The position numbers and the translations under genes are program-made. This document shows positions 45,155 to 55,087 of a stretch of DNA of 64,000 nt, piece by piece (within the stretch, counting starts at the first letter, position 1; each line of letters opens with the position of its first letter). The notes beneath the pieces are model-generated. The model was given only the letters and a program-made list of their open reading frames with translations, did not search any database and was not told where the DNA came from. Origin of the DNA: Salinarchaeum sp. IM2453 (GTDB lineage: Archaea; Halobacteriota; Halobacteria; Halobacteriales; Salinarchaeaceae); assembly GCF_019693215.1 (NCBI RefSeq), contig NZ_CP081183.1:2359226-2423225 (forward strand), written 5' to 3'.

Positions 45155-46381
45155 CTATCCGAACAAAGCAATCCATTGGTCATAAAGTGTTTGTGCTGCG
45201 ATGGCGATTACAACCAGTGCGACAAGGATGCCAAGTATATTTTGCACTGTGCTATTGGTGTACTTTCCAAGGAGCTTTTCGCTGTTCATAGCATACAGGA
45301 GGAAGACAGCGAGTATTGGTAGCAAGATACCATTTGCAACTTGTGCGAACACAATGACATTCACTGGATTAAGACCGATTGTTGAAAAGACAATACCGAC
45401 AACGAGGATCGTACCCCATATCGCACGGAACCGGGTCGATGTAAGGTCACGCTCCCATCCAAGCACACCAGCAGTGGCATAGGCACCAGCAAGCGGGGCC
45501 GACATTGCGCTTGTAAAGCCAGCAGCAAAAAGACCGATTGCGAAGAATTCTGGAGCTACTCCAGCTAGCACTGGATCAAGTTGAGTAGACATCTCGCCTA
45601 CGTCACCAATCTCAGTACCTTCTGGAAAAACGGCGGCAGCGGTGATCATTATTGACGCTGTGATAATTCCACCAACAACGACAAGCGCAATAGTGTCAAA
45701 CCGGACTTCGCCGATTTGATCCGCATCCCCCCACTTTTCTTGAACAGTACTGGCGTGCAAGAAGAGGTTATATCCAACAACAGTTGTCCCGACAAGCCCA
45801 GCAATCAGGAATGCCTGTCCGTCCGGCACCCGGGGAATTAGCCCCTCAGCTATTGCTCCTAAGTCAGGGCGCACAGCAATTGCATTAATCACAAATGCAA
45901 GCCCCATAATTACGACGAGTCCAATAAATATTCGCTCGATGAGCTTGTAGTTTCCCGTCCAGAGCAATGCTCCGGCAACAATCCCAATCAGTGGTGACCA
46001 AATTTGGACACTTACACCAGTGATTGTTTCTAAGCCTGACGCTCCGCCTGTGATATTTCCCGTCTGAAACGCGGCTGTCCCAACGCCAATTGCGAAGATA
46101 ATGAGTGCGGCCGTGATAACCTGTAAGATGTAGTTATCAAACATCCCCCTGAGGGCCTCGCCGAGTCCCTCATTGGTGACCAATCCTAGTCGGGCACTCA
46201 TTTCCTGCAAAACGATTGTGGCGATTACCGAAAAGACAACCGTCCAAATCAACAGATAGGCAAACTCTGCCCCAATAACACTTGCTGTTGTGACCGTCCC
46301 CGGACCAACAAACGCGGCGGCAACGAGTGCACCAGGGCCAATCGATCGAAACCAATTCTCTACCGTGTCCACTATACTCAT
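45155..46381 (-). CDS. NRAMP-superfamily transporter lacking the canonical metal-site residues
   Basis: 408 residues, eleven predicted helices. Overall fold signatures are NRAMP-like (FVGPGTVTTASVIGAEF, LQEMSARLGLVT, GYNLFLHASTVQEKW). In metal-transporting NRAMPs helix 1 has DPGN and helix 6 has MPHN. Here the first is G26-P-G-T29 and the second is V202-G-Y-N205, so the Asp, Asn and Met metal ligands are all replaced. Similar NRAMP-related proteins (for example YcsG of Bacillus) sit beside oxoprolinase genes. First gene of the operon with hyuA, hyuB and the racemase-like gene, so an organic substrate is more likely than a metal, by inference. Confidence 0.85.
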   Translation of the reverse strand: MSIVDTVENWFRSIGPGALVAAAFVGPGTVTTASVIGAEFAYLLIWTVVFSVIATIVLQEMSARLGLVTNEGLGEALRGMFDNYILQVITAALIIFAIGVGTAAFQTGNITGGASGLETITGVSVQIWSPLIGIVAGALLWTGNYKLIERIFIGLVVIMGLAFVINAIAVRPDLGAIAEGLIPRVPDGQAFLIAGLVGTTVVGYNLFLHASTVQEKWGDADQIGEVRFDTIALVVVGGIITASIMITAAAVFPEGTEIGDVGEMSTQLDPVLAGVAPEFFAIGLFAAGFTSAMSAPLAGAYATAGVLGWERDLTSTRFRAIWGTILVVGIVFSTIGLNPVNVIVFAQVANGILLPILAVFLLYAMNSEKLLGKYTNSTVQNILGILVALVVIAIAAQTLYDQWIALFG

Positions 46382-46411
46382 AGTACAAATACACGATACC
46401 TTTTGATGTGG

Positions 46412-46438
46412 TTAATATAAGCTTACGCATTAGCGTAA
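46412..46438 (-). promoter_or_regulatory. Promoter with palindromic operator for the NRAMP-hyuAB operon
   Basis: On the minus strand the TATA-like TTATATTAA (46,412-46,420) lies 31-39 bases before the ATG at 46,381. Immediately upstream, where TFB's BRE would be, is the perfect inverted repeat TTACGC-ATTA-GCGTAA (46,423-46,438). A protein bound there would block or aid pre-initiation complex assembly. Confidence 0.5.
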
Positions 46439-47122
46439 AAATTTCATCAATTTGTGAGTGAAATTAACATGGCTATGAAAGGATTAGTTCAATGCACAAG
46501 GGGGCCTCATACTTAGGAACTGAAATACTGGATCCTGTCCACTTCCAGACAGCATAAACTCAGCAAAGGTAACTAAAGGGACCTCAGTGTCCTCGAAACG
46601 TCAGTCATTATCAGTTCTTGGTAATCCGATTCTCTTTATGAAGACGTTCCCGTGACACCAATCCCGTGGATACCGTGATGGGAATCGGGGCCAACCGGGA
46701 CACAGGTATGCCGTGCTATCACCATCTTAATTATTTTTGTGGTTTGTGGCACATTCCTGTTTTCCTCTGCCTCGGAACCGGCTTGACTCGGAGTTCGCCG
46801 AAGCTGTACTTCGAGTGGTTGCCGACCCGGATGATCCCATTCTCCACAGTCTCGACTGGGCGAACAACAGTTGCGCGCTGAATACACCTTCTGGTCCTCT
46901 CTGTCTTGCACCAACAACCCTAACACAATAGTGAGATTTACCCGCCAGAGCAGTAGAAAACTCAATAATTATCGAGAAGGATTTATATATGTCCTACAGC
47001 GCTGACCAACGAATACAACCGCAAATTGCCCGACTTAACTTCATTAGACTAATTAAATCTTGGGTTACTGAGAACTGTTGTAGACACCTGCATCCATTGT
47101 CTCGCTATGGTGGGAAATGAGG
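46439..47122. repeat. Long gap with TnpB left-end-like relic
   Basis: No intact gene. GTGGTTTGTGGCACATTCCT at about 46,738-46,757 resembles GTGGTTTGTGGCATATTATG at the left end of the second TnpB element (36,549-36,568). Hairpin CCCGTG-GATAC-CGTGATGGG lies near 46,662-46,683. Open frames here (for example 46,737-46,931, reading EAVLRVVADPDDPILHSLDW) look like decayed coding sequence. A TATA-like ATTTATATATG lies at 46,982-46,992 without a gene behind it. Confidence 0.4.
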
Positions 47123-48526
47123 TCACTCACTCATCTTGGTAGCCGCCTCGCGGAATAGCCCATCAAGCAGTTCAGGTAGTGTTGGATGATATGCTCTGTC
47201 CGGAACTTCTCTGACATCAAGGCCAAGTTCAACGAGAACTTGTGCCGTTTTTGCCATTGTATCAGCGTGATAGTGTAGCCCCTGATAACCAAGTATGGTG
47301 CCGTCCGTGCGGTCAACGACAAGCCGAGCAAGGCCCTTGGGTACATTCTTTGATTTGAATATTCCATCGTCACTCGCCTGGCGGGTGGCTACAACTACAT
47401 CATGTCCCGCTGCTTTAGCAGTAGTTGGCGTATCTCCCACGCGAGCAAACGGATAGATCCCCAGACCAGAGAATACAATATGATGATGGATGTTAGTATA
47501 CGGCTCAAGAGGCTCACCGTGAACATCGTTCAGAATGTTTTTGGCTGCCGTTTGTCCCTGTTCTTTCGCAACGTGTAAGATTGGTTCGTGTTCGTTTGCG
47601 TCTCCGACAACGTATATAGAGTCATTGTCCCGGGCCTGCATTGTTTGTTTCACCCACGCCCCGTCAAGATCGATGTTAGCGGCCTCAAGGCCGAGGTGTT
47701 TAATATTTGCTTGCCGGCCAGTGAAGCAGAATAATTCATCGCCTGTTACCGTTTTTTGCCCATCTGGAGTCGATAACAGTAATTCCACGCCAGTTTCGGT
47801 TTTGTTGATTCGCTCTTCTTGAGCATTTGTGATAATATCGATGTCGAAGTCCTCCCGGTAGATTTCTAAGATTTCATCACCAAACTCTGGGTCAGCTTCA
47901 TCCAAGGGTCGATCATCGTGTTCAACAACTGTGATGTCCATGTCTCCGGCTTCAACAAGATACGGTGCCATTTCAAGCCCGACATAACCGAACCCAAGGA
48001 CAATTCCTGAATCCGAAAACTCGTTTGCATCAAGAACATCCGAACTAGTCATATAGTTAACCTCTTCGATTCCTGCAATATCTGGGATATTTACTTGGGA
48101 TCCAGTTGCAACAACGATATAGTCGGGGTCAATCGTTTTTCCACCAACTGACAGCGTTCGATCATCAACAAATCTTGCTGATTCGTCATAGAATTCGACA
48201 TCATCGTGTTCAGCCCATTCGTGTATCTGATTACGACGATGCTTCGCCCACCCCAATGTTCGATCATCTTTTTCAGCAACGGTCACTCCGAGATCTACTT
48301 CAGGTATGCCATCAGTTAGCCGGTCATCATGGCGGACTTGATACCGGTGCGCGGCTGCTGAAAGTAGCTCCTTTGAAGGCATGCATCCTTGAAGGATACA
48401 CAATCCACCACCAGGATCGCCATCATCAATGAGACTAAGCTCAATGTTAGGTTCATCAACAAGTTCACTGGCAACTGCTGACCCAGCACTACCGTACGCA
48501 CCAATAATTGCTACATGAATGCTCAT
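47123..48526 (-). CDS. FAD-dependent pyridine nucleotide-disulfide oxidoreductase (dihydrolipoamide-dehydrogenase/mercuric-reductase-like)
   Basis: 467 residues. FAD motif IIGAYGSAGSAVASEL, redox-active CILQGC with Cys43 and Cys48, second Rossmann motif VLGFGYVGLEMAPYLVE, FAD-binding YVVGDANEHEP, and the C-terminal dimer-interface base AYHPTLPELLDGL with the catalytic His. The first motif has an extra residue (GAYGSAG instead of GxGxxG), which I believe is usual for this haloarchaeal subgroup. Not next to any 2-oxoacid dehydrogenase gene, so a stand-alone disulfide or quinone reductase role is as likely as dihydrolipoamide oxidation. ATG at 48,524-48,526. Confidence 0.85.
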   Translation of the reverse strand: MSIHVAIIGAYGSAGSAVASELVDEPNIELSLIDDGDPGGGLCILQGCMPSKELLSAAAHRYQVRHDDRLTDGIPEVDLGVTVAEKDDRTLGWAKHRRNQIHEWAEHDDVEFYDESARFVDDRTLSVGGKTIDPDYIVVATGSQVNIPDIAGIEEVNYMTSSDVLDANEFSDSGIVLGFGYVGLEMAPYLVEAGDMDITVVEHDDRPLDEADPEFGDEILEIYREDFDIDIITNAQEERINKTETGVELLLSTPDGQKTVTGDELFCFTGRQANIKHLGLEAANIDLDGAWVKQTMQARDNDSIYVVGDANEHEPILHVAKEQGQTAAKNILNDVHGEPLEPYTNIHHHIVFSGLGIYPFARVGDTPTTAKAAGHDVVVATRQASDDGIFKSKNVPKGLARLVVDRTDGTILGYQGLHYHADTMAKTAQVLVELGLDVREVPDRAYHPTLPELLDGLFREAATKMSE

Positions 48527-48761
48527 GTAATCAAGTAGGGATCAGTCCGGTTAACGATATCGTGGAGATACATGTGAACTAGATCCGCTCAACTGCCTCT
48601 GTTATGCGTCAGGGGAAAATACAGAGCGGAGAGGTATATATGCTGATTATAGCAATCGGTTATCAAACAAGCGTGGTTGTGGATCGAATTTGGGATGGAA
48701 TTATGAATTTTCTGTGAGCAGTTGAGTTGGTAGGTTCTCCGGGAAATAGAGATGTATGCTC

Positions 48762-50945
<2,184 letters not shown>

Positions 50946-50975
50946 CTATATGTTTGCCTTGAAGGACACAAGCCT

Positions 50976-51179
50976 TTGGTTGCAACTCAAAGATACTGTT
51001 CGGAAACCTGTGCCCCGCAGTGTTGGCACTGCGAGGTCATCGGCGATCACCCGTTATTTTCAATAGCGATGAAGAAAAAATTTGACGGTGTGGCCCGTCT
51101 ACACCCCCCGTCAATGATCGATGAAAGACTGGGAGATGGGACCGCCGAGAATAAAGTGTCAAAAAAGTTACATATGTAG
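50976..51179 (+). other. Possible small Cys/His-rich ORF
   Basis: A 67-codon frame with a TTG start reads CSETCAPQCWHCEVIGDHPL near its N-terminus, then SIAMKKKFDGVARLHPPS. The four cysteines could bind zinc, but there is no recognisable family, no clear ribosome-binding site, and it may be a remnant of the adjacent element. Confidence 0.25.
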
Positions 51180-51185
51180 GTAGAT

Positions 51186-52337
51186 TCATTGGGAATCACC
51201 TCGCTCAATCATCTGACGACGAGACTCCATTCTCCGAAGCGGATCTGGATGATCATAATGTAGCTTAATTGTCTCTGCAGACGCGTTCACACGTTCTCCG
51301 ACCATCTCAGGGCTCCATCCCTGATCACGCCAGCGTGTCACTGCACCTGTACGGATAGGATGTGGTGACTTCGATGACGGACAGCGGGATTCCTTTCCAT
51401 GCTCTCGAGCCTTACATTCAGCCTCATCACGCCCATGTGGGCACGATCCCCAGCGACACGGCTGCGTGATAACGTACAATAGCCGACGAATATTTGACTT
51501 CGAGACGCGAGCAGTCTCTCCTCTCTTCGTCGTAAATAATGGTTCTCGACCGCACTCCTCAGTACGATCAACGCGATTTACTTTGATGTACTCCTCAACC
51601 CGCTGAGCAACTCGTTCACTCAGAGCAACCGGTCGCTCGCCTGATTCTTTGTTCTTCAGTGGGGTTTCCGTCTCTGGACGATGCCGGAAATAGATAAACG
51701 GCGTTGACAGATCATCGACTGCGTCAAGGTCGACATCGCCCTCATGTCGCAACCGATCTATGTCTTCATCATCAAAATAGCAGTCCTGCAGATCAAGCGA
51801 GTGTAAACCACCTACGCGGCATCCAGTGTGCCACAATAACTCAAAAATAACTTGCTCACGCGAGGCACGAGCATACGTGTCCAATTTCTCTCTGAGCTCC
51901 TCCGCTCGATTTGCTTTGAGCAAGTCAGTGTTAACCTTCTCAGCAAGACTTGTTTCTGGAACCTCGACCTTTGACTCAAGCCCCTCCTCAACTGCACCAA
52001 TCTGCTCACAGAATCGAATAAACTTCCGTAGTGTTCCAAGTTGATTATTCAGCGTAGACGTTTTCAGATCCTTCGTGCGACGACGATACGCATCATATTC
52101 AAAGATATCCCGTCCAGAAAGCGAGTTCAAATTCTCGATACCATTCTCTTCACACCACTCAATGAATGGCTCCAGACGATACTCATAACTCTCAATTGTC
52201 GCCTCAGCGTGTGTCGAACTTTGCCGATCAAGCCAAATATCGAACGCACGTTCTGGTTTGATGGACTCAAGATGATCCGTACTGCCAGATTCTGAAGATT
52301 CAGACTCTTCATCATAGATATCACTATTCATTGACAC
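51186..52337 (-). CDS. Tyrosine recombinase (integrase) with Cys-rich insert
   Basis: 383 residues. An N-terminal acidic tail is followed by a SAM-like core-binding domain (residues 30-115) and a catalytic domain with Arg174 (TGCRVGGLHSLD), His326-x2-Arg329 (HPIRTGAVTRW) and nucleophile Tyr361 (KLHYDHPD). Between residues 293 and 320 there is an insertion with Cys294, Cys299, His301, Cys308 and Cys319 (QPCRWGSCPHGRDEAECKAR) that could bind zinc. The gene overlaps the next upstream gene by 14 bases. With the two upstream genes and the divergent repressor it forms a small integrated-element module. Confidence 0.9.
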   Translation of the reverse strand: MSMNSDIYDEESESSESGSTDHLESIKPERAFDIWLDRQSSTHAEATIESYEYRLEPFIEWCEENGIENLNSLSGRDIFEYDAYRRRTKDLKTSTLNNQLGTLRKFIRFCEQIGAVEEGLESKVEVPETSLAEKVNTDLLKANRAEELREKLDTYARASREQVIFELLWHTGCRVGGLHSLDLQDCYFDDEDIDRLRHEGDVDLDAVDDLSTPFIYFRHRPETETPLKNKESGERPVALSERVAQRVEEYIKVNRVDRTEECGREPLFTTKRGETARVSKSNIRRLLYVITQPCRWGSCPHGRDEAECKAREHGKESRCPSSKSPHPIRTGAVTRWRDQGWSPEMVGERVNASAETIKLHYDHPDPLRRMESRRQMIERGDSQ

Positions 52338-52926
52338 TCACCTCCACTGGATGATTAAAGGCTGACTCAGTGTCCTCAACTGTGATCGAAGTTTTGCATT
52401 CTTCGGCGAGCTGCTCACGAAGATTCATCGGGGTTCCGTCCGGCCAAGAAGAAGCAGAGAGTGCCTTTGTGTGTAGTGTCCGGAAGACTCCGATCCGTTT
52501 GTGTCGACCGCTGACTTTTCGACGGACGCTGCCCCCGTTAAAGCCGTTAGGATCAAAGCGAGCAATGATCTGCCGATTCTCTTGTTGACTCTGAATATGC
52601 GTTTTCAGCATCAGGCGCGTGGGCTTGCGGTACAGGAAATCGGTTTCAATAACCTCCCCGAACTCAATACGTAAGTTCCCAGTCTCTCGGCAGCGATAGC
52701 CAACGGTAATCTGCTGGTCTGGTTCTGGAAATGGAATCTGTCGCGGCTTGAATGCGAGTGGTGTTACGCCGGTCGAGCCACAGCTGAAAGCGTGACCGTC
52801 TGCAGCACTGACAGCGTTGCCCCGATCGGCGTAGAGTTCCTCCTTGTCACATTCAGTACATCTGATTTTGAAACAATCTGGCGAGTGAAAATCAGGAATA
52901 TACCCGTGCAACTCGGCGGCAATCAT
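52324..52926 (-). CDS. Zinc-finger-containing element protein, unknown function
   Basis: 200 residues. The N-terminal part has a four-Cys arrangement (CFKIRCTECDKEELYADRGN, then HAFSCG), which suggests a zinc ribbon. The remainder is a beta-rich domain with basic segment GSVRRKVSGRHKRIGVFR. It overlaps both neighbours (integrase downstream by 14 bases, small gene upstream by four), so it is co-translated with the integrase. Proteins of this type accompany integrases in haloarchaeal plasmids and proviruses; no function is known to me. Confidence 0.7.
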   Translation of the reverse strand: MIAAELHGYIPDFHSPDCFKIRCTECDKEELYADRGNAVSAADGHAFSCGSTGVTPLAFKPRQIPFPEPDQQITVGYRCRETGNLRIEFGEVIETDFLYRKPTRLMLKTHIQSQQENRQIIARFDPNGFNGGSVRRKVSGRHKRIGVFRTLHTKALSASSWPDGTPMNLREQLAEECKTSITVEDTESAFNHPVEVSVNE

Positions 52927-53093
52927 GGTTGACCGCCCTCCTCAAGGATGTTAGTAGCGACAGTCTTGTCGCCAACAACGAGATCAATAACTGCACTACC
53001 ATTGCGTGTGCGCCCAACGCGACGGGCGTGATTAAGTAACTGTGCGCGTTCCGTGGAGTAATCTTGATTACTCCGGATTGTATTGCTAGTCAT
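52923..53093 (-). CDS. Small element protein
   Basis: 56 residues from ATG 53,091-53,093; the longer frame to 53,177 begins with a basic, non-conserved stretch. Contains YSTERAQLLNHARRVGRTRN and VIDLVVGDKTVATNILEEGG, a short helix followed by strands. Its stop overlaps the next gene's ATG as ATGA. First gene of the three-gene integrase operon, divergent from the repressor at 53,292. Confidence 0.6.
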   Translation of the reverse strand: MTSNTIRSNQDYSTERAQLLNHARRVGRTRNGSAVIDLVVGDKTVATNILEEGGQP

Positions 53094-53291
53094 GGGTCGT
53101 CTAATTGCCAAGGTGACCCGGTTCCGGCGTGTTAGGGGCACGTCGGATCTTTTTTGATCCGAGTGGAACCGAGTCAAATGACTATTTGTGGAGGGTGGTT
53201 AAATATTTTACTCAGTATTACTGTTCAAAACATCAGCGAAACTGTTTAATAAATCAGAGGAATATATCGGCTGATCGACATCCATAGATAC

Positions 53292-53588
53292 ATGAGGAAT
53301 GCTAAATACGTAATAGATAGAATGCGACAGTCTGCTGACTGGATGGTTCCAGCTGATGACCGGATCTTGGAACTGATCCGTGAACACGGTAACTTGACCC
53401 CAAGTGCCATCGAAGCCTTCGGTGGTCCAACATCTGATCATGCAAGCCGCCGTGCGAAGAAACTGGCTAGTTATGGACTGCTGAATCAAGTACATCGGGG
53501 GCTGTATGGAATCACTGATCTGGGAGAAAGCTACCTTGACGAGGAGCTGGATGCGAGCGAGTTGGAGCCAGTTGAGTCTGCGGAGTAA
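53292..53588 (+). CDS. PhiH1-repressor-like winged-helix protein
   Basis: 98 residues. WMVPADDRILELIREHGNLT at residues 17-36 opens a winged helix. The recognition helix lies in TSDHASRRAKKLASYGLLNQ and the wing in VHRGLYGITDLGESYLDEEL. This pattern is that of haloarchaeal PhiH1-type repressors and relatives, typical of proviruses and integrated plasmids. It is divergent from the integrase operon with about 200 bases of AT-rich shared promoter, so it probably represses that operon. TATA-like TTTAATAA lies near 53,246. Confidence 0.85.
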   Translation: MRNAKYVIDRMRQSADWMVPADDRILELIREHGNLTPSAIEAFGGPTSDHASRRAKKLASYGLLNQVHRGLYGITDLGESYLDEELDASELEPVESAE

Positions 53589-53610
53589 CACTACCTTTTG
53601 ATCTGCTACC

Positions 53611-53955
53611 GCTTGTCCGAGCGTTGCCACTATTGACTGTTGAGTATGCATACAACTGCCTCCGAGCGACCTAAGCAATCTGGTCGCCGCATGTGTCTGT
53701 TTGGGGGATTGAATAATAAAGCTCAGCATCAATTCCGAGAGAACACTACCAGCATTGTTCCCCGATCGGCGCTGGAGTCCTGGTGACTTCTGTGTCAGCT
53801 TGCAACTGTATAGGCGTGCGAGTGTTGCCACTCCCGAGTCGTACATACTCATGCTCAAATTCCTTAACAGCGGACCAATCCTGTCCCGCGGCATATGTGT
53901 GTTCGCACGATAGGATAATAAAGCCCAAGCTCATTTCCGGAGAGATAACACTGAA
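53611..53955. repeat. Degenerate tandem duplication of a small gene
   Basis: Unit A about 53,611-53,752 and unit B about 53,812-53,955 align: GAGCGTTGCCACT with CGAGTGTTGCCACT, GCCGCATGTGTCTGT with GCGGCATATGTGTGT, GAATAATAAAGCTCAGC with GGATAATAAAGCCCAAGC, and TTCCGAGAGAACACT with TTCCGGAGAGATAACACT. The offset is roughly 200 bases. Unit B keeps an open frame (53,746-53,934, minus); unit A is broken. Confidence 0.6.
53746..53934 (-). CDS. Small protein, intact member of the tandem pair
   Basis: 62 residues: MSLGFIILSCEHTYAAGQDW, a middle acidic part (KEFEHEYVRLGSGNTR) and a C-terminal EQCW. No family recognised. Support for its being a gene comes from the duplicated but decayed copy next to it, in which the corresponding SFIIQSPKQTHAAT segment is still visible at the protein level. 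It may be an accessory gene of the integrated element. Confidence 0.35.
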   Translation of the reverse strand: MSLGFIILSCEHTYAAGQDWSAVKEFEHEYVRLGSGNTRTPIQLQADTEVTRTPAPIGEQCW

Positions 53956-53986
53956 CTCAATGAGAGCAACGCTGTGACAAGAGACT

Positions 53987-54688
53987 CTATATCTCTATTA
54001 CAATTGGCATATGATCGCTTGCATCGATCCACTCGTTAAACCTTCCAATCCAAAAGTCGGACAAGGATCCGATCACTTCATCGTGTGCAAAGACGTAGTC
54101 AATGTGGTATTCCCTATCTGACTTCTTGTGCATATAGAACGTTGTCGCGTCTTCATCGCCGAACGCCGATTCCGTCACTGAATGGTAGACGCTTCGTAAC
54201 CCACGATCATTTAGGAGACGAACTGTATCCGAAAAATCACCTCGTAAGGGACTGTTGGGTGATTCGTCCCACATTATATTCCAATTGAAATCTCCGACGA
54301 CAACCGTATCTGAGCCAATCCAGTCGTCATAATCTCGAACTGACGTGTAAACCTGACTAATATAACGATTCTCAGGATGCTCTTTATCATTCATGGCCCA
54401 TACTGCAAGCACATCTATTGACGTGTCAGTTGCCACTGGAAGACTGAATTTACCACCCGGTTCCGTGACGTTGCCCGGTTGAAGCGAAATCCCGTTTCGG
54501 ACGAAGACACCAAGCCCCTTGTGTTCGTTTTCGCCAATCCATAGCCAATCGGAAAATTCCGACCAATCACCACTCGTGACAGGACTTTCACATTCTTGGA
54601 TCACTAATATATCCGGGTCGTGGCGTAGAATTTGTCCCTTCTTTTCGCGAAAGGCCATATTGCAATTCCACGTTACCAACTTCGTCAT
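53987..54688 (-). CDS. Endonuclease/exonuclease/phosphatase-family protein
   Basis: 233 residues with the complete EEP fold signature: VTWNCNMA at residues 5-12, Glu32 (VIQECESP), GDFNWN, HIDYVFAHDE and the final SDHMPIVIEI. The family hydrolyses phosphodiesters in DNA, RNA or inositol lipids; an AP-endonuclease-like or nuclease role is possible. Haloarchaeal relatives often occur in accessory regions. It lies between the integrated element and the CRISPR trailer end, without operon partners. ATG at 54,686-54,688. Confidence 0.85.
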   Translation of the reverse strand: MTKLVTWNCNMAFREKKGQILRHDPDILVIQECESPVTSGDWSEFSDWLWIGENEHKGLGVFVRNGISLQPGNVTEPGGKFSLPVATDTSIDVLAVWAMNDKEHPENRYISQVYTSVRDYDDWIGSDTVVVGDFNWNIMWDESPNSPLRGDFSDTVRLLNDRGLRSVYHSVTESAFGDEDATTFYMHKKSDREYHIDYVFAHDEVIGSLSDFWIGRFNEWIDASDHMPIVIEI

Positions 54689-55079
54689 AGGAGACAGTCG
54701 TATTCGTGGACTATCAAATCTACCGTCGATCTCCTTCCAACAACTCTTGGAAATGTCTGATCACATATTTTATTATTTTGTCATTTAATAAATAGATTTG
54801 AGAATTGAACGTTTTCTTGCAGTTGCTTGAAGGAATTGTGACACTCTTTGATATCGCTAGGAGTATCTTGTTCTGAGGAGTTTTACTAATTTTACGCGCG
54901 CGCGCAGTTCTGAACAGATCGGTGGGGTCCCGGGAGGGTAGCGCGGCAGTTGCCCTGATCTGAAGGGACTACCTACAGACAGCTGGTTCGAGAAACCCCT
55001 ATGTTACAGTGTCTCGGGATGAGCGAAAACGCCTTCTTCAAACCGGGACGAGTCCGTGACTGGCGACGTTGAAGTGATT
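54689..55079. other. Non-coding stretch at the CRISPR trailer side with a GC-rich structured segment
   Basis: AT-rich until about 54,890, then sharply GC-rich. ACGCGCGCGCGCAG (54,893-54,906) is an alternating CG tract. CAGATC (54,915-54,920) pairs with GATCTG (54,957-54,962) around a GC-rich loop. GGTT-CGAGA-AACC (54,975-54,987) is a short hairpin. No open frame is convincing. Confidence 0.5.
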
Positions 55080-55087
55080 ACTTCAAC
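55068..55087 (-). terminator. Hairpin formed by the last CRISPR repeat and its trailer
   Basis: GTTGAAGT-GATT-ACTTCAAC: the 8-bp arm 55,068-55,075 is the exact inverse of 55,080-55,087, the 3' end (minus strand) of the terminal repeat. In the transcript it would form just after the last repeat. No U-tract follows, so a processing or end-protecting role is as likely as termination. Confidence 0.4.

Noticed and set aside
46737-46931. A 64-codon frame in the gap after the NRAMP gene
   Set aside because: It begins within sequence resembling a TnpB element left end and has no start signal; recorded as relic.
53208-53894. A 228-codon minus-strand frame across the repressor gene
   Set aside because: It is antisense to the clear winged-helix gene and runs through the degenerate tandem units; only short stretches are protein-like because of the decayed copy.
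54900-54970. A possible degenerate CRISPR repeat before the array (TTCTGAACAG, GATCTGAAGG)
   Set aside because: Similarity is limited to TTCTGAA-like words; spacing and the rest of the repeat do not match.
54970-54992. GGTTCGAGAAACCCC resembling a tRNA T-arm
   Set aside because: The flanking 5-bp T-stem does not pair and no acceptor, D or anticodon arm can be drawn around it.
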